DNA of 64,000 bases. Source: Asaia lannensis NBRC 102526. Its GTDB lineage: Bacteria; Pseudomonadota; Alphaproteobacteria; Acetobacterales; Acetobacteraceae. The notes below the pieces were generated by a model, which searched no databases, was not told the DNA's origin, and was given only the letters and a program-made list of their open reading frames with translations. The stretch is taken from assembly GCF_024054035.1 (NCBI RefSeq), contig NZ_JAMXQU010000008.1:62001-126000 (forward strand), written 5' to 3'. The translations under genes were made by a program, and so were the position numbers. The stretch's first letter is position 1, and the number at the start of each line of letters is the position of its first letter. This document shows positions 35,919-45,968 of this stretch, in pieces.

Positions 35919-37523
35919 TCAAGGGTCGAGCCTGACGACACGCAGCCCATCGATCGAGGCGGGAGCCCCTTCGGTGAAAAGCGAGAGGAAAGTACTGTTT
36001 CGGTCTGGAAAAACCAGATCGGTCATGCGCAACGCGCCTTCATTCGCAAAGACCTCGACCGAACTGCGATCCATGACCAGATGCAGGGTAACGGCCCGGT
36101 ATTGCAGGGGGAGTGCGGCGATATGAACAGGGCTGAAATGGTCCGAGAAATCGCGCTGTCCGGCATGGCTGCGATCGAGCGTCAGGCGATGTGTCGCAAA
36201 GTCATAGATGACCGTCGTGCCCTCACGCCTATCTCGCGATTGATGAAGTACGACGCCCGCCCGCCCGGCCCCATCACTGCGCAGGGTAAAGCGTATATCG
36301 GCAACACCGGTGCGCAGCGGCAGGCGCCATTGCGTGTTCGCTGCCATTTTCCGGTCAGGCCAGACACGGCTTGCATGCCTGCTGACAAAAATCTCGTATT
36401 CCGGTGCCGGCGTCTGAAGCAGTTCGGTCGCGCCCTGTTGCGTCTTGAGTGACAGTGAGACGGGCAGGGTCATCTGACCGCGCCACGGCGTGGTTGGCAG
36501 GCGGTCTGCGTAATCCCAGTTGTTCATCCAGCTGATCAACTGAGGCGGTCGGTCACCCGTATTGGCAAAGCGTATGGCAGCGTAATTATCTGCACCATGA
36601 TCGAGCCAGTGATAAGCAGCCGGATCCGCACCATTTCGAGGCAGGGGGTCTGAGACGAAATGTATGCCATCGAACCGACCGGTAAAATATTCTACTCCTG
36701 AGCCGCCCGCGATGCTCCAGGGATTGACGCTGACGATCATGACCCAGCGCAGGGTGTCCGGATTGCCATCGAGTGGCAGGGGAATGAGTGCCGGCATTTC
36801 CCATAACATGCCCGGCTTGCGATAGCCTGAAGGCTGGAAATCGCTCAGAAAGTCCCAGTGTATGAGGTCGGATGAGCGATAGAGCTTGACCACCTGCGCA
36901 TCGGCGACGACGGTTGTCATCACCCAGTATTTCCCCGGTGCGTACCAGACCACCGATGGATCGCGAAACTGTTTCGAGTCCGGGTTCAGTGTCAGAACGG
37001 GATTGTGTGCACCGGACTGCCAGCTTTGCCCATGGTCAAGACTATAGGACAGAGACTGGGCTTGCGTACCCTCCGGATGGAGCGGATCGTCGGAGAATAC
37101 GGTCGTGTAAAGAGCGATCAGGGGGGCGACGCCTGTCTGCCCCAAGCCCGAGCGGTTCGATTTATCGAGGATGACCGAGCCGGAAAAAATATCCCGTCCC
37201 GCACTGGAGGGAATGGCGACGCCCTCCTCCTGCCAGTGCAGCAGATCGCGGCTGGTGGCATGACCCCATGAGGAGTGCCCCCAGATCATGCCGTTGGGAT
37301 TATACTGGTAGAAGAGATGCCATATCCCATCGAGCAGGATCGGCCCGTTCGGGTCGTTCATCCAGTGGGCCAGGGGCGTGTAATGCAGCGCCGGGCGCCA
37401 TTGAGGCGTTGCCGGCCCGGCACCGTCTTCTGTCCCGGCGAAGGCGAGCTTTCCCGGGCCTGTGAGGAAACAGGCGCTCAGGACCATTGGCAACAGGAAA
37501 AAGCGGCGCTGGCGCTGTGACAT
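35919..37523 (-). CDS. lsdB: GH32 levanase / fructan hydrolase (LsdB-like)
   Basis: 534-aa glycoside hydrolase family 32 enzyme that hydrolyses levan or other beta-fructans. Signal peptide: FFLLPMVLSACFLTGPGKLAFA. The three catalytic acids are Asp57 (WMNDPNGP, nucleophile), Asp188 (FRDP, stabiliser) and Glu242 (WEMP, acid/base). The C-terminal beta-sandwich with SSVEVFANEG is present. The ATG at 37523 has AGGTGA just upstream; a frame to 37541 adds six residues before the signal. It is the second gene after levansucrase, as in the lsdA-lsdB operon of G. diazotrophicus, where it recycles levan. Confidence 0.92.
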   Translation of the reverse strand: MSQRQRRFFLLPMVLSACFLTGPGKLAFAGTEDGAGPATPQWRPALHYTPLAHWMNDPNGPILLDGIWHLFYQYNPNGMIWGHSSWGHATSRDLLHWQEEGVAIPSSAGRDIFSGSVILDKSNRSGLGQTGVAPLIALYTTVFSDDPLHPEGTQAQSLSYSLDHGQSWQSGAHNPVLTLNPDSKQFRDPSVVWYAPGKYWVMTTVVADAQVVKLYRSSDLIHWDFLSDFQPSGYRKPGMLWEMPALIPLPLDGNPDTLRWVMIVSVNPWSIAGGSGVEYFTGRFDGIHFVSDPLPRNGADPAAYHWLDHGADNYAAIRFANTGDRPPQLISWMNNWDYADRLPTTPWRGQMTLPVSLSLKTQQGATELLQTPAPEYEIFVSRHASRVWPDRKMAANTQWRLPLRTGVADIRFTLRSDGAGRAGVVLHQSRDRREGTTVIYDFATHRLTLDRSHAGQRDFSDHFSPVHIAALPLQYRAVTLHLVMDRSSVEVFANEGALRMTDLVFPDRNSTFLSLFTEGAPASIDGLRVVRLDP

Positions 37524-37548
37524 CGTCACCTGAAGTAGCATGAAGGAA

Positions 37549-37580
37549 GGCGGCCCGTTTTGAAAACGTTACGGGCCGCC
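37549..37580 (-). promoter_or_regulatory. Hairpin between levansucrase and levanase genes
   Basis: Arms GGCGGCCCGT and ACGGGCCGCC form a perfect 10-bp stem with a 12-nt loop, 33 bp after the levansucrase stop and 25 bp before the levanase start. There is no T-tract. It could cause partial termination or stabilise the upstream mRNA, giving more levansucrase than levanase. Confidence 0.6.
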
Positions 37581-37613
37581 AGGCCGTATGGAATGTGACG
37601 GGACAAGACGACT

Positions 37614-39353
37614 TTACTGCGGCGTAGTGAGGAAGGCGCGCATACGGTTATTCACATCGGGACCGATCTGTTTGCGCTGGCTCAGCAGATCCTGAATGAA
37701 CCCGACGATATTGATATCGGCACGATTGGCGGCAATATCGCCGTAGCCGCCCAAGCCGTTATCGCCGTAATGTCTGTCGACAATTGACGCATCACCACGA
37801 ATACGAACCTTGACGGTTGGCGAGAGCGCGCCGCCGCGCCGTCCTTCCACCGTATCGATAAAGGATTCCACGAGGCCACCAGGCATCACGTAATGCGAGT
37901 AGGACTGGAAGGCGCGCGGGTTCTGGTTGGGATTGGCGTCGTAATCGGTGCCTGCGGCGACGTTCAGATCGGTCGGGTTGCCGAGCATGAGACCGCTGCC
38001 GTAATTCATGGGCTGGAAGTCGCTGCGGATACCGTTACCCACGAAGCCGTACACACCGTCAGGGCCGTCAACGCCTGCTGCATAGGTGGTACGATGGCTG
38101 ATGGTGAAAATGTAGTATTTGCCGTCCTTGATATACATCTGTGGACGTTCGGTCTGATCGTTGACGCAATTGGCCTCGATCAGTGGCGAGAGGAATTTCC
38201 ACTTCGACAGCGAACCGTTTTCGGCAACGGCAAGGCCGATTGCGGCTTTCTGGTAATAGGCGCCGGTATTCAGCACTTCCTGCACGGTTTCCGCATGCGG
38301 GTCGTTTGCGCGGTAACCCAGATCTTCGGCGGTGCAGTTCGCGACACCGCGCTGACCGGGCGTATTGCCCTCGAACACCATATAATTGGTGCCGGGATGC
38401 TGCGGGTCTTCGAACGTGAACGGGTCACGGAAGTTATAATACGGGTTCTGTGCGCCATTCTGGTACAGCACGCCATCGGGGCGCAGAAGCGGCGTGTGCC
38501 GGGTGAATCCCGTAAACCAGACATGGGTAAAGTCGGCATGAATCTGGCCAAGGCTCTGGGTGATCACCGCCTGCGAGGGTGTGATATCCTGACCGGCCGA
38601 ATTCCGGTTGAAGGCCATATCGGTATAGAAAAGCGAAACCTTGTTGCTGTTCGGGTCGAGCAGACGCGTCGAGCCGGACCATTCGGCCGTAATGGTATAG
38701 GTCGTTCCGGCAAAAACCTGTTCCTGCGCACCTTCGGGGATCAGGTGACCGCCATAGATCCATCCACCGTTGGCGGGGCGTCGGCTGGCTGGCACGCCGG
38801 CACGACGATAGAAATAACCGATACGTGCGTGGGTATGACGGTCATCGAAGCCGTAACCCGCGTTCTTGTCTGCCGTCAGGCAGAAAATGACTTCCCACCC
38901 GTTATAGCTGAACTGGTTGGCTTTCTTGTCGATCAGGGTCCAGGTATCCCAGACCCAAACATCCGGATTGGTAGCCGGGAAATCGGCAGGAACATCGGGC
39001 ATGACGAGTTGCTGGGGCAGGGAGTTCTGCCCGGCACCGACTGTCGTATCGGAATGGGCCTTGATCTGCATTGCATCCGCACGCGTCCATCGCGCCGTGA
39101 AACTGTCCTGCGGGTCATAGGCTTTTTGGGTGTGGATCGTCGGAAGCGGGAAGCCGGGCACGCCACTCAGCGAACTGCCGGGATAGAGACGTGCGCCATG
39201 AGGCATCATGCCCGGCCGGGGGGCTACGCGTAACGCTTCGCGCAGAGCCTCTGAGCTGAGCTGGGCGTGGGCCGTCTGTCCTGCAAAAGTTGCGACCACC
39301 GTACCGGCCAGCAACAGATTGAGCATCGCTCTTTTCGTGAACCTGTCTGCCAT
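37614..39353 (-). CDS. lsdA: GH68 levansucrase (LsdA-like)
   Basis: 579-aa levansucrase that splits sucrose and transfers fructose to make levan and fructo-oligosaccharides. Signal peptide: MLNLLLAGTVVATFAGQTAHA. The catalytic triad is Asp136 (VWDTW, nucleophile), Asp310 (FRDPF) and Glu402 (DQTERPQMY). These, and Cys340/Cys396, are each one residue from D135, D309, E401 and the C339-C395 disulfide of G. diazotrophicus LsdA, so the fold and export route (Sec then T2SS) are very likely the same. The ATG at 39353 follows GAGGGTGA; ATGs at 39377 and 39416 are upstream alternatives. The secretion operon lies just downstream. Confidence 0.96.
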   Translation of the reverse strand: MADRFTKRAMLNLLLAGTVVATFAGQTAHAQLSSEALREALRVAPRPGMMPHGARLYPGSSLSGVPGFPLPTIHTQKAYDPQDSFTARWTRADAMQIKAHSDTTVGAGQNSLPQQLVMPDVPADFPATNPDVWVWDTWTLIDKKANQFSYNGWEVIFCLTADKNAGYGFDDRHTHARIGYFYRRAGVPASRRPANGGWIYGGHLIPEGAQEQVFAGTTYTITAEWSGSTRLLDPNSNKVSLFYTDMAFNRNSAGQDITPSQAVITQSLGQIHADFTHVWFTGFTRHTPLLRPDGVLYQNGAQNPYYNFRDPFTFEDPQHPGTNYMVFEGNTPGQRGVANCTAEDLGYRANDPHAETVQEVLNTGAYYQKAAIGLAVAENGSLSKWKFLSPLIEANCVNDQTERPQMYIKDGKYYIFTISHRTTYAAGVDGPDGVYGFVGNGIRSDFQPMNYGSGLMLGNPTDLNVAAGTDYDANPNQNPRAFQSYSHYVMPGGLVESFIDTVEGRRGGALSPTVKVRIRGDASIVDRHYGDNGLGGYGDIAANRADINIVGFIQDLLSQRKQIGPDVNNRMRAFLTTPQ

Positions 39354-39729
39354 GTCACCCTCATATGTTTCTGCCATGAGACCAAGCCGGAACGTTGCCG
39401 TTTCGTCACGCTTCATGACGACGTGTCTCGATGCCCTGGTGGCATTCCACGCAACCCCGAGCCCCGTGACTGATCACGATTCTGTTATGTGAGTCAACTC
39501 TAAATTAACGACACTTTAATGTCAGAAGCGGGGCAGATTCACGGCAATCGAAAGGCGGATAATGTGATTCGGGTAGTTAAAAGATCATGGAACGGTAGTT
39601 TAAAATACTATTATGTTACAATTATGGAATGGTATAGGACATCGGCGTAGAGATTAATTTTTACCTAACAATGGCAGGGTTTATTCTTGATGTGTGAAAT
39701 CAATGAAATAATTTGGATAGGTAAAGAGA
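39354..39729. other. Promoter region between levansucrase and kdpE
   Basis: About 375 bp, AT-rich between 39490 and 39720, with no gene. It must hold the levansucrase promoter (minus strand) and the end of the kdp transcript. A TTGACT on the minus strand at 39497-39492 could be a -35 element, but no good -10 follows at 17 bp. No operator was recognised and no clear kdpE terminator. Confidence 0.5.
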
Positions 39730-40428
39730 TCAACAGTCACGTTTTTCGAGCTGTACCAGACGGTAACCGATGCCGGTTTCTGTTACGATATACCCGGGAC
39801 GTTCCGGATCGTTTTCTATTTTCTGACGGATTTGCCGGATATAGACGCGCAGCTGTTGTACATCGCCGCTGGCTCCCCACAAGGCATCCATGATGGTACG
39901 ATGCGTCAGCACACGACCCGCATACCGGACCAGCATGCGCAGAATATCCCATTCCCGCGGTGACAGACGCAGTTCGGTCCCGGCCTTGAAAATCTGCCGC
40001 TTGACGAGGTCGATACGCAGATCTCCCGATTCATAAAGCGGTTGGGTTCCTTCCTGCTGAAGGGCATGGCGTAGCGCATTGCGAAGACGGGCGATCAGCT
40101 CCGCCATGCTGAAGGGCTTGGTGACGTAATCATCGGCGCCGGCCTCAAGCGCAGCGACTTTTCCGCGTTCATCGTCGCGTACGGACAAAATCACGACAGG
40201 CAGGGCGGGGTTTGCCTGTCTGAGCCTTTTCAGAACCTCCACGCCGTCATGGTCGGGCAGACCGAGGTCGAGGAGCACGAGATCGGGCGGTGTCTCTGCA
40301 GCGATGCGCAAGGCATTTTCGCCGGTTCCGGCTTCGAGAATACGCCAGGACTGGCTGGCCAATGTCGTCCGCAAAAGGCGGCGAATGGCAGGCTCGTCAT
40401 CGACAACAAGCAGGGTCGGATCGCTCAT
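39730..40428 (-). CDS. kdpE: Response regulator KdpE
   Basis: 232-aa OmpR-type transcription factor. Receiver domain with phosphorylatable Asp54 (LVLLDLGLPD), acidic pocket VVDDE and Lys in YVTKPF; C-terminal winged helix (LRLSPREWDILRMLVRYAG, IRQKIENDPERPGYIVTETGIGYRL). It would activate the kdp operon on K+ limitation or osmotic stress after phosphorylation by KdpD. It is the last gene of the cluster, 17 bp after kdpD. Confidence 0.94.
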   Translation of the reverse strand: MSDPTLLVVDDEPAIRRLLRTTLASQSWRILEAGTGENALRIAAETPPDLVLLDLGLPDHDGVEVLKRLRQANPALPVVILSVRDDERGKVAALEAGADDYVTKPFSMAELIARLRNALRHALQQEGTQPLYESGDLRIDLVKRQIFKAGTELRLSPREWDILRMLVRYAGRVLTHRTIMDALWGASGDVQQLRVYIRQIRQKIENDPERPGYIVTETGIGYRLVQLEKRDC

Positions 40429-40445
40429 GGGGCAGGAATTTCGCG

Positions 40446-43115
40446 TCAGGGATTAATGGGGAGAGGAAAGTACAGGGTGAAACGGGCACCATTGCGTTCA
40501 TGGCGGTTGGAGGCGGCAATCGTGCCCCCCATGGCCTCGGTAAAACCACGTGCGATTGCCAGCCCGAGACCTGTGCCCGCACGGGTTGTATCCGCTGCGG
40601 CAAAGCGCGTGAATTTGCCGAAAATCAGCGCTGGGTCGCGATCGCCAAAACCGGGTCCCTCGTCTTCGACGATAATGGCGAGACCCGCACGGTCGCGTTG
40701 CAGACGAAGGGTTATCGCCGTATCGGGCGGTGTATATTTTGCCGCATTATCGAGAATATTGAACAGACATTGTTCCAGCAGTACGGCATCGAGCTTCAGC
40801 ATGGGAAGGTCCGATGCCGTATCGAGTGTCACCCTGTGATGCTCCAGCAGTCTCGCAGCCCGGGCGAGGGCTGTGGCGGCAACTTCGGCGCAATCCACAC
40901 TGTCGTGTCGCAGTGGAAGTGCTCCTGCTTCGAGGCGCGTCATGTCGAGCAGATTGCCGACGAAGCGGTTCAGGCGCTCGGCCTCATCGGTCAGGGTTGC
41001 CAGCAGCTCGTTTCGCCCGTCCTCACCCAGTACCGCGCCATAATCGCGCAGGCTGGATGCTGCACCCAGAATGGAGGCAAGCGGCGTGCGCAGATCGTGC
41101 GAGATGGAGGTGAGCAAGGCACCGCGCAGCCTGTCGGTTTCGGCTTCAAGCCGCACACGGTCGAGATCGCGGGTCAGCAGAATGCTCTCTATGGCTGAAG
41201 CCGTCTGGTCTGCCAGCGCATCGAGCAGGCCTTGCTGCTCCACATCGAGCAGATGTCCATCACGCTCACGATCGAGACCGAGCAAGGCGACCGGACCGCG
41301 TGCGGTACGCAGGGGAATGAATAGCCAGCGCACACCGGGCAGGCTGTCGGAGCCTCTTCCTGCAATACGCCCATGCTTCCAGGCCCAGCTTGCAGCAGCG
41401 AGATCGTCCTCGTTCGGCTGACCATGTGATGCGGAATGCGCCCTGACACCCAGCACGCCATCGTCAGGCATAAGCAGAACGACATGGCAGTCGAGCAGTT
41501 GTCCGATCTGCTGCGTAACCGACCAGAGAAGGGCGTCCAGACTGGACATGCCTGTAATCGTGCGACTGAAACGATAGAGCGACTGGGTGATCTCAGCGCG
41601 ATGGCGGGCGACAACAGCCTGACTGCGCACGCGCGCGCCCAGATTGCCGGCTATAAGGGCTGTGGCAAAAAAGAAGAACAGCGCCACTACATTATCGGGA
41701 GCTGCAATCGTGAGGGTATAAAGCGGTGGCAGAAAGAAGAAATTGAAGCAGAGCATTCCCAGAACCGAGGCCCAGAGGGAAGGCCAGAGTCCATAGGCCA
41801 CCGCCACGCCGAGTATGGCCGTCAGAAAGGCGAGCGAAACATTGCTGACCTCAAAACCCTGTCGCAGTAACAGTGCCACGCCGAGCGCGCAGAGAACCAT
41901 GGCGGTGCTGGCAAGATAGGGAGACAGGCCAGGAGGGGCGCGCTCATGAATGCGATGGCCCATGGTCTCGCCAGAGCGCGGGACGACGTGAACGGGGAAA
42001 TTTTCCGAACGCTGGATAAGGCGCTCGGTGGTGGAGCGCCCCAGCAGCTGTCTGATTCGCCCGAGCCAGCCTGTTCCGGCGGGATGGGCCGCGACGATCT
42101 GGGTTACGTTTTGCGCACGTGCATAAGCCAGTGCGTCGAGAGCGATATCATGGCCCGGCAGGGTTACGGTCTCGGCCCCCAGGGACTGGGCAAGATGCAT
42201 CTGCGAGGCCATGCGCGCACGGACCTCATCGGTCAGATCGCGGCTGGTCTCGACATGCAGAACGATCAGAGGCGCATGAAGCCGGTCGGCAAGGCGCTTG
42301 CCGTAGCGTACGAGCCCGGCATCGCCATCCTGAAGGGTGAGACAGACCATGACGCGTTCGCCGGCGGCCCAGGGGCCGGCGATGGCGTTGGCTTTCATGT
42401 GATCGACAAGCTGGGCATCGACCTGCTGGGCAGTCTGACGCAGGGCCAGTTCGCGCAGGGCGGTGAGGTTGCCGGGAGAGAAATAGTGCAGCATGGCACG
42501 CCCTGCCGTGTGGGCGGCGTAGATCTTGCCATCGCGCATGCGTTGCAGCAGGTCGCCCGGTGTCAGATCGACCAGTTCGACCTCGTCGGCATTTTCGATA
42601 ACATGGTCCGGAACTGTCTCGCGCACACGCACACGTGTGATCGAGGCCACGATATCGTTCAGGCTTTCCAGATGCTGGATGTTGACGGTGGTAAAGACAT
42701 CGATCCCGGCGCAGAGCAGTTCCTCGACATCCATCCAGCGTTTCGGATGGCGCGATCCCGGCACATTGCTGTGGGCCAGTTCGTCTACCAGGACGAGGGC
42801 CGGGCAACGCTGGAGAATGGCGTCGAGATCCATCTCGTGAAGCACCTGCCCGCGATAGGGGATTATGCAGGGTGAAATCAGTGGAACGTCCTCCACAAGC
42901 GCCTGCGTTTCGGCGCGACCGTGGGTTTCCACAATGCCGATAACCAGATCGAGCCCTTCATGGAGCAGATGCCGCGCTGTGCTCAGCATTTCGAAGGTTT
43001 TGCCGACACCGGGAGCTGCGCCCAGAAAAACTTTCAGCCTGCCGCGTTTACTGTCCGCACAGCCCTGACGCAGGAGCGCGTCGGGGTCAGGGCGGGTGTA
43101 ATCCTGTCTGGTCAT
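40446..43115 (-). CDS. kdpD: Sensor histidine kinase KdpD
   Basis: 889-aa membrane sensor kinase. In order: the N-terminal KdpD domain with Walker A GAAPGVGKTFEML (about residues 32-44), a universal-stress-protein-like domain (VMVCLTLQDGDAGLVRYGK, about 255-370), four close TM helices (about 395-490), a GAF-like domain, HisKA with His673 (SISHDLRTPLAS) and an HATPase with DNAAKYTP and DEGPGFGD. It senses low K+ and turgor/ionic signals. Full length, no sign of truncation. A 96-bp gap to kdpC may carry its own weak promoter. Confidence 0.95.
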   Translation of the reverse strand: MTRQDYTRPDPDALLRQGCADSKRGRLKVFLGAAPGVGKTFEMLSTARHLLHEGLDLVIGIVETHGRAETQALVEDVPLISPCIIPYRGQVLHEMDLDAILQRCPALVLVDELAHSNVPGSRHPKRWMDVEELLCAGIDVFTTVNIQHLESLNDIVASITRVRVRETVPDHVIENADEVELVDLTPGDLLQRMRDGKIYAAHTAGRAMLHYFSPGNLTALRELALRQTAQQVDAQLVDHMKANAIAGPWAAGERVMVCLTLQDGDAGLVRYGKRLADRLHAPLIVLHVETSRDLTDEVRARMASQMHLAQSLGAETVTLPGHDIALDALAYARAQNVTQIVAAHPAGTGWLGRIRQLLGRSTTERLIQRSENFPVHVVPRSGETMGHRIHERAPPGLSPYLASTAMVLCALGVALLLRQGFEVSNVSLAFLTAILGVAVAYGLWPSLWASVLGMLCFNFFFLPPLYTLTIAAPDNVVALFFFFATALIAGNLGARVRSQAVVARHRAEITQSLYRFSRTITGMSSLDALLWSVTQQIGQLLDCHVVLLMPDDGVLGVRAHSASHGQPNEDDLAAASWAWKHGRIAGRGSDSLPGVRWLFIPLRTARGPVALLGLDRERDGHLLDVEQQGLLDALADQTASAIESILLTRDLDRVRLEAETDRLRGALLTSISHDLRTPLASILGAASSLRDYGAVLGEDGRNELLATLTDEAERLNRFVGNLLDMTRLEAGALPLRHDSVDCAEVAATALARAARLLEHHRVTLDTASDLPMLKLDAVLLEQCLFNILDNAAKYTPPDTAITLRLQRDRAGLAIIVEDEGPGFGDRDPALIFGKFTRFAAADTTRAGTGLGLAIARGFTEAMGGTIAASNRHERNGARFTLYFPLPINP

Positions 43116-43211
43116 GTCGCCTGTCCGATCATGGCATCAGCCGCATCAGGGGTAATACGGAGGTTTTATATGTGGCTCCGGCAGACCGGTTCGTTCTGTC
43201 GCCTTCTTCGC

Positions 43212-43832
43212 TCATTGCGCCAGTCTATCCAGTGCCCGGTTGAGCGCCAGAACATTCACATGTGGCTCTCCGAGAAAACCAAGGAAAGGTTGCTGTATCT
43301 GGGTCAATACCAGATGGCGTACGCGCTCTTCATCGAGATTGCGCGCTTTGGCCACACGCAGCACCTGAAACAATGCCGCACCCGGTGACAGGTCGGGGTC
43401 GAGCCCGCTGGCCGATGTCGTAACGAGATCGATCGGGATACGCCAGCCACGGGCCATGGCGTCCGGATTGTCCACCCTCAGGGTTGCCGTCGCCTGTGCG
43501 ATACGCTCGATCATGGCTCTGGATGTCGGTCCTGCGTTCGAGGCAAGGGAAGCGGCCGCGTTATAGGGTGTTGGAACGGTTCTGGTCGTGTCTTTCGGGT
43601 CCGGGCCCATCGTGGCGGAGGGGCGGCCGTGGAAGTAACGGGGCGAGGTGAAATCCTGCCCGATAAGCGACGAGCCGATAACCCATCCCTTGTCATGGAT
43701 CAGGCTGCCCGAGGCTTTCTCTGGCAGAATCAGGGCCGAGAGAGCCGTCATGCCAAGCGGATAGACCAGACCGGTCAGGACGGAGAGCAGAAGAAAGAGG
43801 ACGAGCGCCGGGCGCAGCTGGGAAAGAACCAT
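43212..43832 (-). CDS. kdpC: K+-transporting ATPase subunit KdpC
   Basis: 206-aa single-TM subunit (ALVLFLLLSVLTGLVYPLGMTAL) that helps ATP binding of KdpB. The conserved GSSLIGQDFTSPRYFHGRPSA and the C-terminal TSASGLDPDLSPGAALFQVLRVAKAR are textbook KdpC. 10-bp gap after kdpB. Confidence 0.95.
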   Translation of the reverse strand: MVLSQLRPALVLFLLLSVLTGLVYPLGMTALSALILPEKASGSLIHDKGWVIGSSLIGQDFTSPRYFHGRPSATMGPDPKDTTRTVPTPYNAAASLASNAGPTSRAMIERIAQATATLRVDNPDAMARGWRIPIDLVTTSASGLDPDLSPGAALFQVLRVAKARNLDEERVRHLVLTQIQQPFLGFLGEPHVNVLALNRALDRLAQ

Positions 43833-43842
43833 AATGACCTCC

Positions 43843-45954
43843 TCAGGTCAGACCGATATGGGTGATGAACAGGTCGATCAGCTTGATGCCGATGAAAGGC
43901 ACGATGAGGCCGCCCACGCCGTAAATGAGCAGATTGCGCCGCAGCAGGGCAGCCGCGCCCACAGGTCGATACGCCACGCCGCGCAGAGCCAGCGGAATAA
44001 GTGCGATGATGATCAGGGCATTGAAGATAATGGCTGACAGTACGGCACTTTCTGGGGTGGCCAGATGCATGATGTTGAGGCTCGACAAAGCCGGATAAAA
44101 ACCGACGAACATGGCCGGAATGATTGCGAAATACTTGGCCACGTCATTGGCAATGGAAAAAGTGGTCAGCGCGCCGCGCGTCATGAGGAGCTGTTTGCCG
44201 ATCCCGACAATCTCGATCAGCTTGGTGGGGTCACTGTCGAGATCCACCATATTACCCGCCTCGCGGGCGGCCACCGTACCGGTGTTCATGGCGACGCCGA
44301 CATCGGCCTGCGCGAGGGCGGGCGCATCGTTCGTGCCGTCGCCGCACATCGCCACCAGCTTGCCCGATGCCTGCTCGTTGCGGATCAGGGCCAGTTTGGC
44401 TTCCGGCGTGGCCTGGGCGAGAAAATCGTCCACGCCGCTTTCTGCCGCGATGGCAGCCGCAGTCAGGGGATTGTCGCCCGTAATCATGACGGTGCGTATG
44501 CCCATGCGCCGCAACTCGGCAAAACGCTCGCGTATGCCGCCTTTGACAACATCCTTGAGATGCACAACACCCAGAAGGTGCCCGTCATCCATGACCGCGA
44601 GAGGGGTGCCGCCCTGTCGGGCGATCCCATCTGCGATGCTGCGTATCTGGGTGGCAGAAGGGGTATCGGGGCCAATGGCGCTTATGACGCTCTCCACCGC
44701 ACCCTTGCGTATCTGGCGGGGGCCGATATCGACCCCGCTCATGCGTGTCTGGGCGGTAAAGGGAACGAAGTGCGCGCCCGTAGCATTCAGTTCGCGCCCG
44801 CGCAGACCGAAACGCGTTTTGGCCAGGACGACGATGGAACGTCCTTCGGGCGTTTCATCGGCCAGGGAAGCCAGCTGGGCCGCGTCGCCAAGCTGTTGTT
44901 CGGTGATTCCGGGAACGGGGATGAAAGCACAGGCCTGACGATCGCCTATCGTGATGGTGCCCGTCTTGTCCAGAAGCAGCGTATCGACATCGCCTGCTGC
45001 CTCGACCGCGCGTCCTGACATGGCAAGCACATTGAAACGTATGAGCCGGTCCATACCCGCGATGCCGATGGCAGAAAGCAGAGCCCCGATGGTGGTGGGA
45101 ATAAGAGTGACGAAGAGGGCCACCAGCACCATGACCGAAATGGACCCGCCTGCATAATGTGCGAAGGAAGGGATGGTCGCGACCGCAATAATGAAGATGA
45201 GCGTCATGCCTGCAAGCAGAATGGTAAGCGCGATCTCGTTGGGCGTTTTCTGCCGTTGCGCGCCCTCGACCAGAGAGATCATGCGATCGAGAAAGGTCGA
45301 TCCTTGTGCTGCCGTGATGCGCACGATGATCCAGTCGGACAGCACTCGTGTGCCGCCTGTGACAGCGGAGCGGTCGCCACCGCTTTCGCGAATGACGGGT
45401 GCGGACTCACCTGTGATGGCAGATTCATCGACAGAGGCGATTCCTTCTATCACCTCGCCATCACTCGGAATGAAATCGCCGGTCTCGACAAGTACCACAT
45501 CGCCGACCACAAGTTCCGGAGCAGGGATTTCCTCGTACAGTCCGGCGGGTCCGAAAGTACCGGTATTGCTTGGCAGGAGCCGCTTGCCGCGTGTCTCGGT
45601 GCGTGTGCGCCTAAGGGAATCTGCCTGCGCCTTGCCGCGCCCTTCGGCGATGGCTTCGGCAAAATTGGCAAATAGCAGCGTGAACCACAGCCAGAGGGTG
45701 ATTTGAAGTGCAAAGCCCGTATGCGGCGCATTTTTGATAAGATCGCGGAACAGCAGGATCGTGGTCAGACAGGTGACAATCTCGACCACGAACATGACCG
45801 GGTTGCGTATCATCACACGTGGGTCGAGCTTGCGCAGGCTTTCCGTCAGGGCGGGGAGCACAAGAGCAGCGTTCATGACGCCGGATCGTACGCGCGGCGG
45901 TGCAGAAGCTGCTTCCAGCTGGGGTCGTGGCGCGGGTGAGGGAAAAGAGATCAT
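43843..45954 (-). CDS. kdpB: K+-transporting P-type ATPase KdpB
   Basis: 703-aa catalytic subunit of the KdpFABC K+ pump. Phosphorylation motif [10 protein letters not shown] with Asp329, actuator TGES (ITGESAPVI), hinge [16 protein letters not shown] and the seven TM helices are present. The first 26 residues are Pro/Ala-rich; a Met at residue 27 ([10 protein letters not shown]) is an alternative start. 14-bp gap after kdpA. Confidence 0.96.
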   Translation of the reverse strand: MISFPSPAPRPQLEAASAPPRVRSGVMNAALVLPALTESLRKLDPRVMIRNPVMFVVEIVTCLTTILLFRDLIKNAPHTGFALQITLWLWFTLLFANFAEAIAEGRGKAQADSLRRTRTETRGKRLLPSNTGTFGPAGLYEEIPAPELVVGDVVLVETGDFIPSDGEVIEGIASVDESAITGESAPVIRESGGDRSAVTGGTRVLSDWIIVRITAAQGSTFLDRMISLVEGAQRQKTPNEIALTILLAGMTLIFIIAVATIPSFAHYAGGSISVMVLVALFVTLIPTTIGALLSAIGIAGMDRLIRFNVLAMSGRAVEAAGDVDTLLLDKTGTITIGDRQACAFIPVPGITEQQLGDAAQLASLADETPEGRSIVVLAKTRFGLRGRELNATGAHFVPFTAQTRMSGVDIGPRQIRKGAVESVISAIGPDTPSATQIRSIADGIARQGGTPLAVMDDGHLLGVVHLKDVVKGGIRERFAELRRMGIRTVMITGDNPLTAAAIAAESGVDDFLAQATPEAKLALIRNEQASGKLVAMCGDGTNDAPALAQADVGVAMNTGTVAAREAGNMVDLDSDPTKLIEIVGIGKQLLMTRGALTTFSIANDVAKYFAIIPAMFVGFYPALSSLNIMHLATPESAVLSAIIFNALIIIALIPLALRGVAYRPVGAAALLRRNLLIYGVGGLIVPFIGIKLIDLFITHIGLT

Positions 45955-45968
45955 CGGACAGGCGCCTT

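Noticed and set aside
37893-39233. 446-aa plus-strand frame opposite levansucrase
   Set aside because: Pure antisense of a highly conserved GH68 gene; no independent coding evidence.
39469-39497. TTGACT-N17-ATCAGT as a levansucrase promoter
   Set aside because: The -35 is good but the -10 does not fit; not supported enough to list as a promoter.
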